37,094 nucleotides of DNA, taken from positions 1 through 37,094 of the forward strand of contig JAFVFA010000052.1 in the NCBI GenBank assembly GCA_017475725.1, written 5' to 3'. The position numbers and the translations under genes were made by a program. Position 1 is the stretch's first letter. Each line of letters begins with the position of its first letter. The stretch comes from Spirochaetales bacterium. Lineage in GTDB: Bacteria > Spirochaetota > Spirochaetia > Sphaerochaetales > Sphaerochaetaceae. This document shows, in pieces, positions 17,899 through 25,851 of this stretch. Below the pieces are notes generated by a model. It did no database searches, had not been told where the DNA came from, and saw only the letters and a list, made by a program, of their open reading frames with translations.

Positions 17899-17946
17899 CC
17901 CATCCCATTGCCGGTGCGGGGTGGCTCGGAATGGGATGGGTTTTTC
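17899..17946 (+). terminator. Rho-independent terminator
   Basis: An 11-bp perfect stem (17899-17909 with 17930-17940) encloses a 20-base GC-rich loop and runs straight into TTTTT. It ends the LPP20/CsgG unit. Confidence 0.9.
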
Positions 17947-17996
17947 CTCTTTCCGTAAAGTGTGGACCCCCTGAAATTTCCTCTTTCCGTAAAGTG
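17943..17996. repeat. Two identical 20-bp direct repeats
   Basis: The 20-base word beginning TTTCCTCTTTCCGTAAAGTG occurs at 17943-17962 and again, unchanged, at 17977-17996, 34 bp apart. It begins in the terminator's T-run. It may be a duplication scar or the edge of an inserted segment carrying the following ATPase gene. Confidence 0.8.
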
Positions 17997-18003
17997 AAAA
18001 GTA

Positions 18004-18116
18004 GTTAGCGCCAGAAACTATAGATGATTTTGGCGCTAAGTCAAATAAAAATATAGTTAGCGCCGAAAACTATAGTTGAATTCGGCGCTATTGTGGTTAA
18101 TAATATGGTTAGCGCC
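18004..18116. repeat. 52-bp tandem units with internal hairpins before the ATPase gene
   Basis: GTTAGCGCC recurs at 18004, 18056 and 18108 with exactly 52-bp spacing: two full units and the start of a third. Each full unit is an inverted repeat: TTAGCGCCA/TGGCGCTAA (18005-18013, 18031-18039) and TAGCGCCGAA/TTCGGCGCTA (18058-18067, 18081-18090). The A-T pair at 18013/18031 becomes G-C at 18065/18083, a compensatory change. A possible promoter (TTGAAT at 18076, TAATAA at 18098) overlaps unit two, so the hairpins may be operators for the gene product. Confidence 0.8.
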
Positions 18117-18143
18117 AAAATGGTACACTCGGAGGGACAAATT

Positions 18144-19562
18144 ATGCTGATTGGTCGAGATCAAGAACAAAGGAAGCTGAGGGAAGCATATCAGGCTGAA
18201 GAATCCCAGTTCATTGCCGTGTATGGAAGACGCAGAGTAGGCAAGACCTACCTTATCCGTGAAAGCTTCGGATCAGGCTTCACCTTTCAGCATACCGGCT
18301 ACTATGGTGGAAAGCTTTCCGATGAATTGTTTGAATTCTGTGCATCTCTACGAGAGTATGGGCTGACAGATTTTGAAAGGCCCAGGAACTGGCTTGAGGC
18401 ATTTGAGCTCCTTAAAGACTTGATCAGAGGCTCAAAAGGGGAAAAGAAGGTGATATTCCTTGATGAACTGTCATGGATGGATACTCGTGGCAGTGATTTC
18501 ATCATGGCTTTGGAAGGGTTCTGGAACAGTTGGGCTTCTGCTAGGAAGGATATTCTTCTTATTGTCTGTGGTTCTGTGACATCTTGGATGCTGAGTAAAA
18601 TAATCCACAACAAGGGAGGTCTATATAATCGTTTGTCCTGCAGAATCCACCTCCAGCCTTTTACCCTCAAAGAGTGTGAGGAATATATTAAATCTAAAAA
18701 AATAGTTATGAACCGTCATCAGATTCTCGAGAGCTATATGATAATGGGTGGTATTCCGTATTATTGGAGTTTCCTTGAAAAAGGATTGAGTCTAGCACAG
18801 AACATTGACCGCTTGTTTTTTTCCAATGATGCTCCTTTGAAGCAGGAATTCGACTATTTGTACTCTGCACTGTTCAAGAGACCCGAGCCATATCTGGAAA
18901 TCGTTTCTGCCTTGGGAAAGAAAAAGACCGGTATGACAAGAGAAGAACTACTTAAGGTTACACATTCGACAGATTCTGGAAATTTTTCCACTCGATTGGA
19001 GGAGTTGGAAAGTTGCGGTTTCATTCGGAAGTATCGCCGGTATGGAATGAAGGAGCGTAATTCAAACTATCAATTGATTGATAATTATACACTCTTCTAC
19101 TTCAAGTTTTTGGATGACAGGCCCACAGATGAGCATTATTGGAGTAATCAGATCAACACGCCAAAGGTCAATGCTTGGTGCGGATTGGCCTTTGAAATGG
19201 TTTGCCTTGAGCATGTCCCTCAGATTAAGAATGCGCTTGGAATCTCCGGGGTTTTGACTGAGGCATACTCATGGATTTGCAAAGAGGATTCAGAGAAGGG
19301 CATACATGGATCTCAGATAGATTTGGTCATTGCCAGAAAGGATCAGGTGATCGACTTATGTGAAATGAAGTTTTCAGTGAAGATGTTTTCTATAACGGAG
19401 AAGATTGATGAGTCCATCAGACGGAAGGCTTCAGATTTTCTTCTGTCCACAGGCGCAAAGTATGCGATTCATACGATACTGGTGACTCCTTATGGAGTTG
19501 CAGATCGCTCCTACGTAGGGAGTATACAGAAAGTCATTACAACAGAGGACCTGTTTTCTTGA
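18144..19562 (+). CDS. ATPase_2-type AAA+ ATPase with DUF234 / PD-(D/E)XK-like C-terminus
   Basis: 472 residues from the ATG at 18144, chosen because CGGAGGGA lies 5 bases upstream. The frame extends to a GTG at 18093 without a ribosome site. Walker A is GRRRVGKT (28-35); Walker B is VIFLDE (103-108) followed by LSWMD. A winged-helix-like middle (GMTREELLKVTHSTDSGNFS) precedes the C-terminal domain, where Asp393, Glu407 and Lys409 (QIDLV...LCEMKFS) have the spacing of a PD-(D/E)XK nuclease core. This ATPase plus DUF234 arrangement is common and abundant in archaea and gut anaerobes; no function is firmly established, with DNA-related or toxin-like roles suggested. The gene stands alone, behind 52-bp tandem repeats, and looks like an acquired unit. 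Confidence 0.88.
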   Translation: MLIGRDQEQRKLREAYQAEESQFIAVYGRRRVGKTYLIRESFGSGFTFQHTGYYGGKLSDELFEFCASLREYGLTDFERPRNWLEAFELLKDLIRGSKGEKKVIFLDELSWMDTRGSDFIMALEGFWNSWASARKDILLIVCGSVTSWMLSKIIHNKGGLYNRLSCRIHLQPFTLKECEEYIKSKKIVMNRHQILESYMIMGGIPYYWSFLEKGLSLAQNIDRLFFSNDAPLKQEFDYLYSALFKRPEPYLEIVSALGKKKTGMTREELLKVTHSTDSGNFSTRLEELESCGFIRKYRRYGMKERNSNYQLIDNYTLFYFKFLDDRPTDEHYWSNQINTPKVNAWCGLAFEMVCLEHVPQIKNALGISGVLTEAYSWICKEDSEKGIHGSQIDLVIARKDQVIDLCEMKFSVKMFSITEKIDESIRRKASDFLLSTGAKYAIHTILVTPYGVADRSYVGSIQKVITTEDLFS

Positions 19563-19669
19563 GTTCGGTTCAGAAGCTACGGTGAAGGGGCAAAAACAAG
19601 GTCGGCACCCGTGTGGATGTCGGCCCTGAAGTTGCTCTTGATGCTTGGGTTCGGATCCCATGATTCGGA

Positions 19670-21406
19670 TCACATCTTCATGGAGGATGAGAGGTCCGTT
19701 CCCTTTCTTGTGTTCATCGTGTAGATGATCGCGAAGACGACGATCAGGAGGACGGTTGAAAGTGCGCTTGCCCTTCCGAGGTTGTTCTCGTTGACGGCGT
19801 TGAAGATCTGGATCGGGACGGTCCTTGTCTTTGCACCGTACAGGAGGATCGTTGTGCTCAGCTCCTGCAGGAGAGTCGTCAGCGTCATGACCGAACCTGA
19901 GATGATGGCAGGCATGATCAGCGGCACGCTGACTCTTCTGAAGGTGTAGAACCATGTTGCACCGCTTATCGTGCTGGCCTCCTCGAGTGACGGGTTGAGC
20001 TGCGTCAGGTTCGCCGCTACCGAGCGGTAGACGTACGGGGTCCTTCTGATCATGTAGGAGATGATCAGGATGGCGTAGGTTCCTGTCAGCTTGAAGATTC
20101 CGTTTCCGCCGAATGCTGAGAGCAGGGCGATTGAGACGACTGTTCCGGGCAGGATGAACGGGGCCATGATGGACAGGTCCAGAAGAGCGGCTCCCTTCGG
20201 TCTCTTCCTCTCTGTGATGTAGGCTAGGATGGAGCCGAAGACGGCACACATCAGTGTGGCTGTGATCGAGAGGAAGAAGGAGTTGAACAGCTCGTGGCTG
20301 GACTTCTTGAAGATGTTCGCGTAGTTCTCCCATGTGAAGCCTGTGGGCAGGAGACCGGTCCATCTCTTGAAGAAGGACATGACGATGATCGTCACCTGCG
20401 GCAGGAGCGAGAAGATCAGGACTATCAGGCAGAGGATGATGGCGAACAGCCTTGCGCCGAAGCTCGTGTGCTGCTTGATCTCCGTGTGAGTGGCGGAGAT
20501 GGTCTCGTACTCGTGGCGTGAGACGATGTACTTCTGCAGATAAAGCACCAGACCTGTGATTATGACGTTGATGACTGCGATGGACGATGCCAGGTTGATG
20601 TCTCCGGCGCCGCTGTATGCGAACTTGATCAATGTCGGGAGCACGTAGTTGTTTCCGCCTATGACGGCCGGGATTCCGAAGTTTCCGATCGCTCTGACAA
20701 AGACCAGGAGTGCGGAGGCTCCGAGTGACGGGATGATCAGAGGAAGTGTTATGGTCCTCATGATCCTTGTCCTTCCTGCACCCATCAGGCTTGCGGACTC
20801 CTCAAGAAGTGCGTTCGCACCGGAGAATGCTCCATAGGCCATCTGGAAGACGAAGGGGTAGTAGGTCAGCGTCATGCAGAGGATCATTCCGAACATTCCG
20901 TAGATGCTTGGGATTGTCACTCCGAAAGGCTTGAGGAGCCAGTTGATGGCCACTCTGACTATTCCGTTGTTTCCCAGCAGGATGACCCATGTGTAGGCTC
21001 CTACGAATGACGGCATGATTATCGGCAGGATTCCGAGGGACACAAGGAGCTTCTTACCCGGGATCTTGACCCTGGCGACGCAGTAGCCCATCGGCACTCC
21101 GATCAGGATGCAGAAGATCGTGACGGAGAGGCTGACGATGATGGAGTTGATCAGCGCCTTGAGGTAGAGCTTGGTGCCGAAGAAGGTCCTGAAGCCCTCA
21201 AGTGACCACCCTGTGAACTTGAATGTGTACTCTGCAGGTGCCCAGAAGGCCCTCACAAGAGTGATTGCCATAGGATAGAGCAGGAAGATCGCAATGAAGA
21301 TCATGGGGATCATGAAGATGATCAGCTGGGAGAAGTCCTTCTGGAAGAACTTCTTGATCTTGTTGGTCTCCGCTCCATTCTCGATCATGGAGTATTTTGC
21401 GCTCAT
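19670..21406 (-). CDS. ABC importer permease, fused double BPD_transp module (AfuB/FbpB/ThiP type)
   Basis: 578 residues made of two homologous permease halves, about 12 membrane spans in total. The EAA loops that contact the ATPase are visible in each half: EESASLMGAGRTRIMRTITLP (first, 20-residue region near 205) and EEASTISGATWFYTFRRVSV (second, near 490), both followed by a proline-containing turn. The fused form is characteristic of the ferric iron/thiamine/hexose-phosphate branch of importers. The ATG overlaps the stop of the upstream ATPase gene (ATGA at 21403-21406), so the two are translationally coupled. It is the last gene of the three-gene operon; no clear terminator follows in the 107 bases before the ATPase_2 gene's end. 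Confidence 0.9.
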   Translation of the reverse strand: MSAKYSMIENGAETNKIKKFFQKDFSQLIIFMIPMIFIAIFLLYPMAITLVRAFWAPAEYTFKFTGWSLEGFRTFFGTKLYLKALINSIIVSLSVTIFCILIGVPMGYCVARVKIPGKKLLVSLGILPIIMPSFVGAYTWVILLGNNGIVRVAINWLLKPFGVTIPSIYGMFGMILCMTLTYYPFVFQMAYGAFSGANALLEESASLMGAGRTRIMRTITLPLIIPSLGASALLVFVRAIGNFGIPAVIGGNNYVLPTLIKFAYSGAGDINLASSIAVINVIITGLVLYLQKYIVSRHEYETISATHTEIKQHTSFGARLFAIILCLIVLIFSLLPQVTIIVMSFFKRWTGLLPTGFTWENYANIFKKSSHELFNSFFLSITATLMCAVFGSILAYITERKRPKGAALLDLSIMAPFILPGTVVSIALLSAFGGNGIFKLTGTYAILIISYMIRRTPYVYRSVAANLTQLNPSLEEASTISGATWFYTFRRVSVPLIMPAIISGSVMTLTTLLQELSTTILLYGAKTRTVPIQIFNAVNENNLGRASALSTVLLIVVFAIIYTMNTRKGTDLSSSMKM

Positions 21407-22524
21407 ATCTCTCTTCCCTCCGGTGAGAACAGGGCGACTCTGGACTGGTCGAATGTGACGTTGATGGTGTCGCCTTCATGGATGTCCTTCTGCAGGCTGT
21501 CCATGTCGATCTCGAATGTGACAGGTGAGATGTTGCCGTTCACCTCGACCTCGTAGCGGATGAAGGATCCGAGGTGCTGGATGATTCTGACCTTGCCCGG
21601 GACGGCCTTGTCCGAAGCCTGCGTGGTGACTGACAGGTACTCAGGTCTTCCGCCTATGAGAACCTGGTCTCCGACCTTGGCGTCCACATGCTGCCTTTCG
21701 GGCTTGATGGCCACACGGATTCCGGTGGAGTCTATCTCCGCGACCGTCTCCTCTGCGTCCTTGGAGACCACATGCGCGTTGAAGAAGTTCATCTTTCCGA
21801 TGAAGTTCGCGACGAATGCGTTTCTGGGCTGGTTGTAGAGCTCGTCCGATGTGCCTATCTGCTCGACCAGGCCCTTTCTGAGGACGGCGAGTCTGTCTCC
21901 TACGGCCATGGCCTCCTCCTGGTCATGGGTGACGAAGATGGTTGTGATGTTCGTCGCCTTCTGGATCCTTCTGATCTCGGCTCTCATGTAGCGGCGAAGC
22001 TTGGCATCCAGGTTGGCAAGAGGCTCGTCCAGAAGAAGAACGTCCGGGTCGTAGACAAGGGCGCGGGCGATGGCGACACGCTGCTGCTGTCCGCCGGAGA
22101 GGGCTGTCGGGCTCGGGTTTCTCTTGAGCTCCTCCTGAAGCCCTACAAGCTCCATGACCTCGGTGACCTTCTTCTTCACGATGTCGTTCGGGACCTTCCT
22201 GACTCTGAGACCGTATGCAACATTCTCGAAGATCGACATGTGAGGGTAGAGCGCATAGCTCTGGAAAACCATTCCGATGTTCCTCTTGTAAGGAGGTATG
22301 GTCGAGATGTCGACGTCACCATAGTACATCTTTCCGGATGTGATGGTGTCCAGACCTGCCGTGTTCCTGAGCAGGGTGGTCTTTCCGCATCCTGATGGTC
22401 CGAGGAGGCAGAAGAGCTCCCCTTCGTTGATTGTGAAAGTCACATCCTTGAGGGCGTGCACTTCATTCTTTGTCCCCAACCCGAAAATCTTGTTTACATT
22501 CTCATATCTTACTGTCTTGCTCAT
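21403..22524 (-). CDS. ABC importer ATP-binding subunit (PotA/AfuC type)
   Basis: 373 residues. The nucleotide-binding domain has Walker A GPSGCGKTT (residues ~43-51), the Q-loop in GMVFQSYALYPHMS, the signature LSGGQQQRVAIARAL, Walker B VLLLDEPLANLD and the H-loop in FVTHDQEEA. After about residue 240 comes a TOBE-type beta-domain (VGDQVLIGGRPEYLSV, GNISPVTFEIDMD), as in importers for polyamines, iron or phosphorylated compounds. It energises the fused permease encoded next and pairs with the binding protein encoded upstream. A GC-rich stem-loop in the 84 bases before this gene may lower its expression relative to the binding protein. Confidence 0.93.
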   Translation of the reverse strand: MSKTVRYENVNKIFGLGTKNEVHALKDVTFTINEGELFCLLGPSGCGKTTLLRNTAGLDTITSGKMYYGDVDISTIPPYKRNIGMVFQSYALYPHMSIFENVAYGLRVRKVPNDIVKKKVTEVMELVGLQEELKRNPSPTALSGGQQQRVAIARALVYDPDVLLLDEPLANLDAKLRRYMRAEIRRIQKATNITTIFVTHDQEEAMAVGDRLAVLRKGLVEQIGTSDELYNQPRNAFVANFIGKMNFFNAHVVSKDAEETVAEIDSTGIRVAIKPERQHVDAKVGDQVLIGGRPEYLSVTTQASDKAVPGKVRIIQHLGSFIRYEVEVNGNISPVTFEIDMDSLQKDIHEGDTINVTFDQSRVALFSPEGREI

Positions 22525-22563
22525 GAGAGGGTGTTTCTCCTGTTTCTTGTGTTATAAAAGTAA

Positions 22564-22589
22564 GGGCCGCCCGCCAGGCAGGCAGCCCC
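22564..22589 (-). promoter_or_regulatory. GC-rich stem-loop between binding-protein and ATPase genes
   Basis: On the minus strand, GGGCTGCCTGCC can pair with GGCGGGCGGCCC, about 12 pairs including two G-U, followed by TTACTTTT. Such structures between a binding protein and its transporter genes usually act as a partial terminator or an RNA-protecting end, raising binding-protein levels. The role here is inferred from position. Confidence 0.6.
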
Positions 22590-22608
22590 AATTTGTGATC
22601 CTTGTGGA

Positions 22609-23592
22609 TTACAGCAGAGCGTTGAAGTCAGCTCTGAGCTGCTTCTTGAGATCTCCTGCCTCGATGGCATCGTACTCGAAGAACGGGAGCTCGTTGAGTG
22701 CCGGCAGGAAATCCGGTCCGCCGACCTCTGTTGAGACAGGTCTTCTTCCGACGCTTCTGATGACCTCAGCGCCACCCTTTCCAGTGAACCAGTCCATGAA
22801 GATCTTTGCAGCCTCGAGGTTCTTGCAGCCATCGATGATTCCTGCACCCTCGATTCTTCTTCCTGTTCCCTCCTGTGGGTAGAGGTAGTTGACCGGGCTT
22901 CCGTTTGCCATTGCGCTTGAGACGTTGCTCTCACCTGTCATCGTCAGAGCATACTCGCCGCGTGCGACAGCCTGAGGACCGGACTTGGAGTCTGTGACGT
23001 ATGTTGTTCCGTTCTTTGCGATGGCCTCTGCAAGGCTGAGGTCGCCTGTGAGCTTGTACATCATGTAGAGCTGTGCATATGCGCTTCCGGATGATGACGG
23101 GTTGGTCATGACGATCTTTCCGTAGTACTTCGGATCTGCAAGGTCGAACCATGACTTAGGAACATCATCGCCCTTGAGGAGGTCTGTGTTGTACATGAAT
23201 GTCTGGAGAGGCATTGAACATGCATACCATCTTCCCTCAGGATCCTTGTACTCTGCATCGAACTTTGCATCGTTGACGTTCTTGTACGGATAGAGGTTCG
23301 CTGCCATCGGGATAAGGCTGTCCTGGGCGATCAGGAGGACGACGTCCGAGTCAGATGAGTTCTGCTGGACCAGTGTGAGGACATCTCCGGAGTCCTTCTC
23401 AAGGTGAGTGACTGAGATGTTCGGATACTCTTTGTTGAAAGCCTCGATGAGGGCTTCACTCTCTGATTCCTTACCGGCGCTGAGGATGACAAGCTCCATC
23501 TTCTCCGCACCCTTGTTCTCTGCTGCCGCCTCTGCGAAGACTGCTGTGAAAACAGTTGCGAGGATCAGCATGACCACGAATAGTTTCTTCAT
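22609..23592 (-). CDS. ABC importer periplasmic substrate-binding protein (AfuA/FbpA class)
   Basis: 327 residues with a Sec signal (VVMLILATVFTAVFAEA) and no lipobox. The mature protein has the two-lobed class II shape: ELVILSAGKESESEALIEAF at the start, SSDSDVVLLIAQDSLI in lobe 1, WFDLADPKYYGKIVMTNPSSSGSA near the hinge, and NYLYPQEGTGRRIEGAGII then FMDWFTGKGGAEVI in lobe 2. This is the family annotated as Fe3+ or 2-aminoethylphosphonate binding and also includes AfuA, which binds hexose phosphates. The adjacent-tyrosine pair used by many ferric binding proteins is not evident at the expected place. The gene is divergent from nagA. AGGAGG lies directly before the ATG. The substrate is open; an amino-sugar phosphate is my inference. 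Confidence 0.85.
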   Translation of the reverse strand: MKKLFVVMLILATVFTAVFAEAAAENKGAEKMELVILSAGKESESEALIEAFNKEYPNISVTHLEKDSGDVLTLVQQNSSDSDVVLLIAQDSLIPMAANLYPYKNVNDAKFDAEYKDPEGRWYACSMPLQTFMYNTDLLKGDDVPKSWFDLADPKYYGKIVMTNPSSSGSAYAQLYMMYKLTGDLSLAEAIAKNGTTYVTDSKSGPQAVARGEYALTMTGESNVSSAMANGSPVNYLYPQEGTGRRIEGAGIIDGCKNLEAAKIFMDWFTGKGGAEVIRSVGRRPVSTEVGGPDFLPALNELPFFEYDAIEAGDLKKQLRADFNALL

Positions 23593-23623
23593 AATAGCCT
23601 CCTAGTAATTCGCTATACAGTTT

Positions 23624-23651
23624 ATTTTATCATGAAAATTACTAAAGGCAA
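23624..23651 (-). promoter_or_regulatory. Promoter of the ABC importer operon
   Basis: Minus-strand TTGCCT (23646-23651), a 16-base spacer and TAAAAT (23624-23629), with TGA just upstream of the -10 making it an extended -10 type. It is about 30 bases from the binding-protein start. Confidence 0.55.
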
Positions 23652-23763
23652 CCGAGATGTTCATGAATTTTTGTTCAAGCGGACAGGGGTGCTTTTTCTT
23701 CGCCGATGTTGTACTATTGCAATGTCGGACAGACAGATCCCGAATTTGGAGAGCAGGACTCAA

Positions 23764-24957
23764 ATGGTACTACACGGACGCTTGGTTCTCAAAGACAGAG
23801 TGGTTGACGGATATCTCCGCGTCATTGACGGACGGATATCCGGGATATCGGCATCGAAACCTCCCATCCCGGAAGGTGAGGAGTATCTGGACTACGGTGA
23901 CAGCTTCATCATGCCCGGCTTCGTCGACACACATACGCATGGAAGCGGTGGATTCGACTTCATGGACGGGAGTGAGGAGGACATAGTCGGAGCTGCGCGC
24001 AGCCATGCACGCTTCGGCACGACGACCTGCCTTCCGACAGCTCTGACAAGCTCTGATGAGGAGATGGTCGAATTCCTGAAAAACCTTGGTGCAGTGCACA
24101 GAATGCAGGTTTCCGGAAATCTTCCGGGCTGTGCCAAGATGCCCGGAACCCACCTTGAGGGACCGTATTTCGACATGGTTGAGAAGGGTGCCCAGGACCC
24201 CAGATACATCAGGGATCCGGAGCCGAGACACTACAACATGCTGCTTGAAGCAGGAGACGGCTTGATAAAGCGCTGGTCGGTGGCCCCAGAGAGACCTGGT
24301 GCATTGGAATTCATAGATACAATGGTGAAACAGGGCATTGAAGTCTCTGCGGCTCATACTGCCGCCACCTATGATGACGTCTCCAGGGCATTCGACCACG
24401 GCCTGAACCTCCTGACTCACTTCTACAGCGGCATGAGCACAATCTCAAGGCGGGGTGGCTTCAGGGTCCTGGGAACGGTTGAGAGCGGCTATCTGATAGA
24501 CGGCATGAACATAGAGCTGATCTGCGACGGAAGCCATCTGCCTCCGGAGCTTCTGCGTATGATCTTCAAGCTCAAGGGCCATGACAGGATAATAGCCTGC
24601 TCTGACAGCATGAGGGGTGCAGGAATGCCTGACGGTCCGTCGATACTCGGTCCGAAGAACAACGGCACGGCCTGCATCATCGAGGACGGGATAGCCAAGA
24701 TGCCTGACCGCACATGCTTTGCAGGAAGCGTGGCCACGGGCGACAGGCTTGCAAGGACGCTGCACTGCATCATGGGGCTTTCCATGGATGAGGTGTCCAG
24801 GATCCTCTGCCTCCAGCCTGCAGCTCTGATGGGTCTGGACGATGAGGTCGGCTCTCTGGAGGTCGGAAAGGCTGCGGACCTTGTTGTCTGCAATGATGGA
24901 ATCGAAATCAAGAAAGTCTATATAGACGGCGTTGCAATCCGCAATGCCGGAAAGTGA
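23764..24957 (+). CDS. nagA: N-acetylglucosamine-6-phosphate deacetylase
   Basis: 397 residues from the ATG at 23764; the frame runs 44 residues further upstream, but family members begin near MVLHGRLVLKDRVVDG, and a GGAGAGCAGGA stretch precedes this ATG. Removes the acetyl group from GlcNAc-6-P, giving GlcN-6-P and acetate, in the cytoplasm. Amidohydrolase-fold motifs are all present: FVDTHTHGSGGFDFMDG (metal site of strand 1), GTHLEGPYF (metal glutamate), SAAHTAATYDDV, LLTHFYSGM (usually THLFNAM), CDGSHLPPELL, the catalytic aspartate in CSDSMRGAGMPDG, and FAGSVATGDRLART. The stop is 7 bases before the most likely nagB start, and the product of this enzyme is the substrate of NagB. The ABC importer is divergent, about 170 bp away. 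Confidence 0.92.
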   Translation: MVLHGRLVLKDRVVDGYLRVIDGRISGISASKPPIPEGEEYLDYGDSFIMPGFVDTHTHGSGGFDFMDGSEEDIVGAARSHARFGTTTCLPTALTSSDEEMVEFLKNLGAVHRMQVSGNLPGCAKMPGTHLEGPYFDMVEKGAQDPRYIRDPEPRHYNMLLEAGDGLIKRWSVAPERPGALEFIDTMVKQGIEVSAAHTAATYDDVSRAFDHGLNLLTHFYSGMSTISRRGGFRVLGTVESGYLIDGMNIELICDGSHLPPELLRMIFKLKGHDRIIACSDSMRGAGMPDGPSILGPKNNGTACIIEDGIAKMPDRTCFAGSVATGDRLARTLHCIMGLSMDEVSRILCLQPAALMGLDDEVGSLEVGKAADLVVCNDGIEIKKVYIDGVAIRNAGK

Positions 24958-24964
24958 GGTTACC

Positions 24965-25702
24965 GTGAATATCAATATCTCTGTTTCAACCACTCCTGTC
25001 GAGAACGGACGCAAGGCCGCTTTCAAGATCGCAGAACTGATCAGCAAGGCCATCAGGGAGAAGGGGTACGCCAGAATAGTCCTGTCGACCGGTGCAAGCC
25101 AGTTCGAGATGTTCGATGCCCTTGTCAAGCTTGACGTTGACTGGTCGAAGGTCGAGATGTTCCATCTTGACGAGTATGTGGCTCTTCCTGAGACCCATAT
25201 CGCCTCGTTCCGCAAGTACCTCAAGGAGAGGTTCGTCAATGTGGTGCATCCGAAGGCAGCCCATTTCGTCAACGGTGAGGGTGATGTGCAGAGGAACATC
25301 GCAGAGCTCACCAAGGAGCTCAGAAGCGATGACATCGACGTCGGCGTCATAGGGATAGGTGAGAACGGGCATATCGCATTCAATGACCCTCCTGCAGACT
25401 TCGATGCCACAGAGGCCTACAGGGTGGTAAATCTGGACCACAAGTGCCGCATGCAGCAGGTGGGTGAGGGCTGGTTCGCAACTGAGGACGATGTCCCTAA
25501 GCAGGCCATCTCCATGCTTCCAAGGCAGATCATGTCATGCAAGACCATAGTCTCCGTGGTACCGCATGCGGTGAAGGCCAAGGCTGTCTATGACACAATC
25601 ACGCAGAAGGTGAACAACATGGTTCCGGCAACGCTTCTGAAGACCCACCCGGAGTGGTACCTCTTCATAGATGATGAAGCCGCATCGTTGCTGATCAAGT
25701 GA
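24965..25702 (+). CDS. nagB: Glucosamine-6-phosphate deaminase
   Basis: 245 residues from the GTG at 24965, preferred because GTGAGG sits 5 bases upstream. An ATG at 24944 and TTG at 24932 in the same frame overlap the end of nagA and lack such a site. Converts GlcN-6-P to fructose-6-P and ammonia, joining glycolysis. Family motifs: IVLSTGASQFEMFDAL (phosphate loop), FHLDEYVALPETHIASFRKY (catalytic Asp of the DEY segment), GIGENGHIAFNDPPADF (active-site loop with the His of the catalytic triad), and CKTIVSVVPHAVKAKAVYDTI. The motif GIGxDGHIAFN has Glu in place of the usual Asp. Length is normal for NagB. The gene follows nagA directly. Confidence 0.93.
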   Translation: MNINISVSTTPVENGRKAAFKIAELISKAIREKGYARIVLSTGASQFEMFDALVKLDVDWSKVEMFHLDEYVALPETHIASFRKYLKERFVNVVHPKAAHFVNGEGDVQRNIAELTKELRSDDIDVGVIGIGENGHIAFNDPPADFDATEAYRVVNLDHKCRMQQVGEGWFATEDDVPKQAISMLPRQIMSCKTIVSVVPHAVKAKAVYDTITQKVNNMVPATLLKTHPEWYLFIDDEAASLLIK

Positions 25703-25714
25703 GCTGAAATCGAG

Positions 25715-25806
25715 AAACTCGCTCATTTTTTGTGATGAAACTTCAAAAACTCGCTCATTTTTCGTGATGAAACATCGAAAACTCGCTCATTTTTTGTGAT
25801 GAGTCT
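25715..25806. repeat. Three 32-bp tandem repeats upstream of the AAA_14 ATPase gene
   Basis: CTCGCTC recurs at 25718, 25750 and 25782 in units of exactly 32 bp (25715-25746, 25747-25778, 25779-25806) that differ at only a few bases; a degenerate further copy precedes them. There are no unique spacers, so this is not a CRISPR array. CTCGCTC is complementary to GAGCGAG (25836-25842) at the ribosome site, and ATGAAAC (25735, 25767) is complementary to GTTTCAT (25847-25853) covering the start codon. Confidence 0.85.
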
Positions 25807-25834
25807 TGACTTATTTGATTTGTTAAATGAAAAT
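25806..25834 (+). promoter_or_regulatory. Possible promoter of the AAA_14 ATPase gene
   Basis: TTGACT (25806-25811) is a good -35; the best -10 at 17-base spacing is GAAAAT (25829-25834), which is weak. If real, the tandem repeats lie upstream as DNA; if transcription starts further upstream they are in the mRNA leader. Confidence 0.3.
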
Positions 25835-25851
25835 AGAGCGAGGAGAGTTTC

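Noticed and set aside
18093..18143. GTG start at 18093 for the ATPase_2 gene
   Set aside because: It sits within the hairpin repeats without a ribosome site, while 18144 has a strong one and fits the family's start.
19563..19669. Terminator after the permease gene
   Set aside because: The repeated GTCGGC words are direct, not inverted, so no stable stem followed by a T-run forms.
19431..20363. A 310-codon minus-strand frame over the permease and the end of the ATPase_2 gene
   Set aside because: Its translation is rich in histidine, arginine and proline without domains; it overlaps two well-supported genes.
22609..23592. Calling the binding protein a ferric iron protein outright
   Set aside because: The family includes iron, phosphonate and hexose-phosphate binders; the tyrosine pair is not evident and the neighbours are amino-sugar genes.
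25715..25806. CRISPR array
   Set aside because: The 32-bp units adjoin each other without unique spacers and no cas gene is near.
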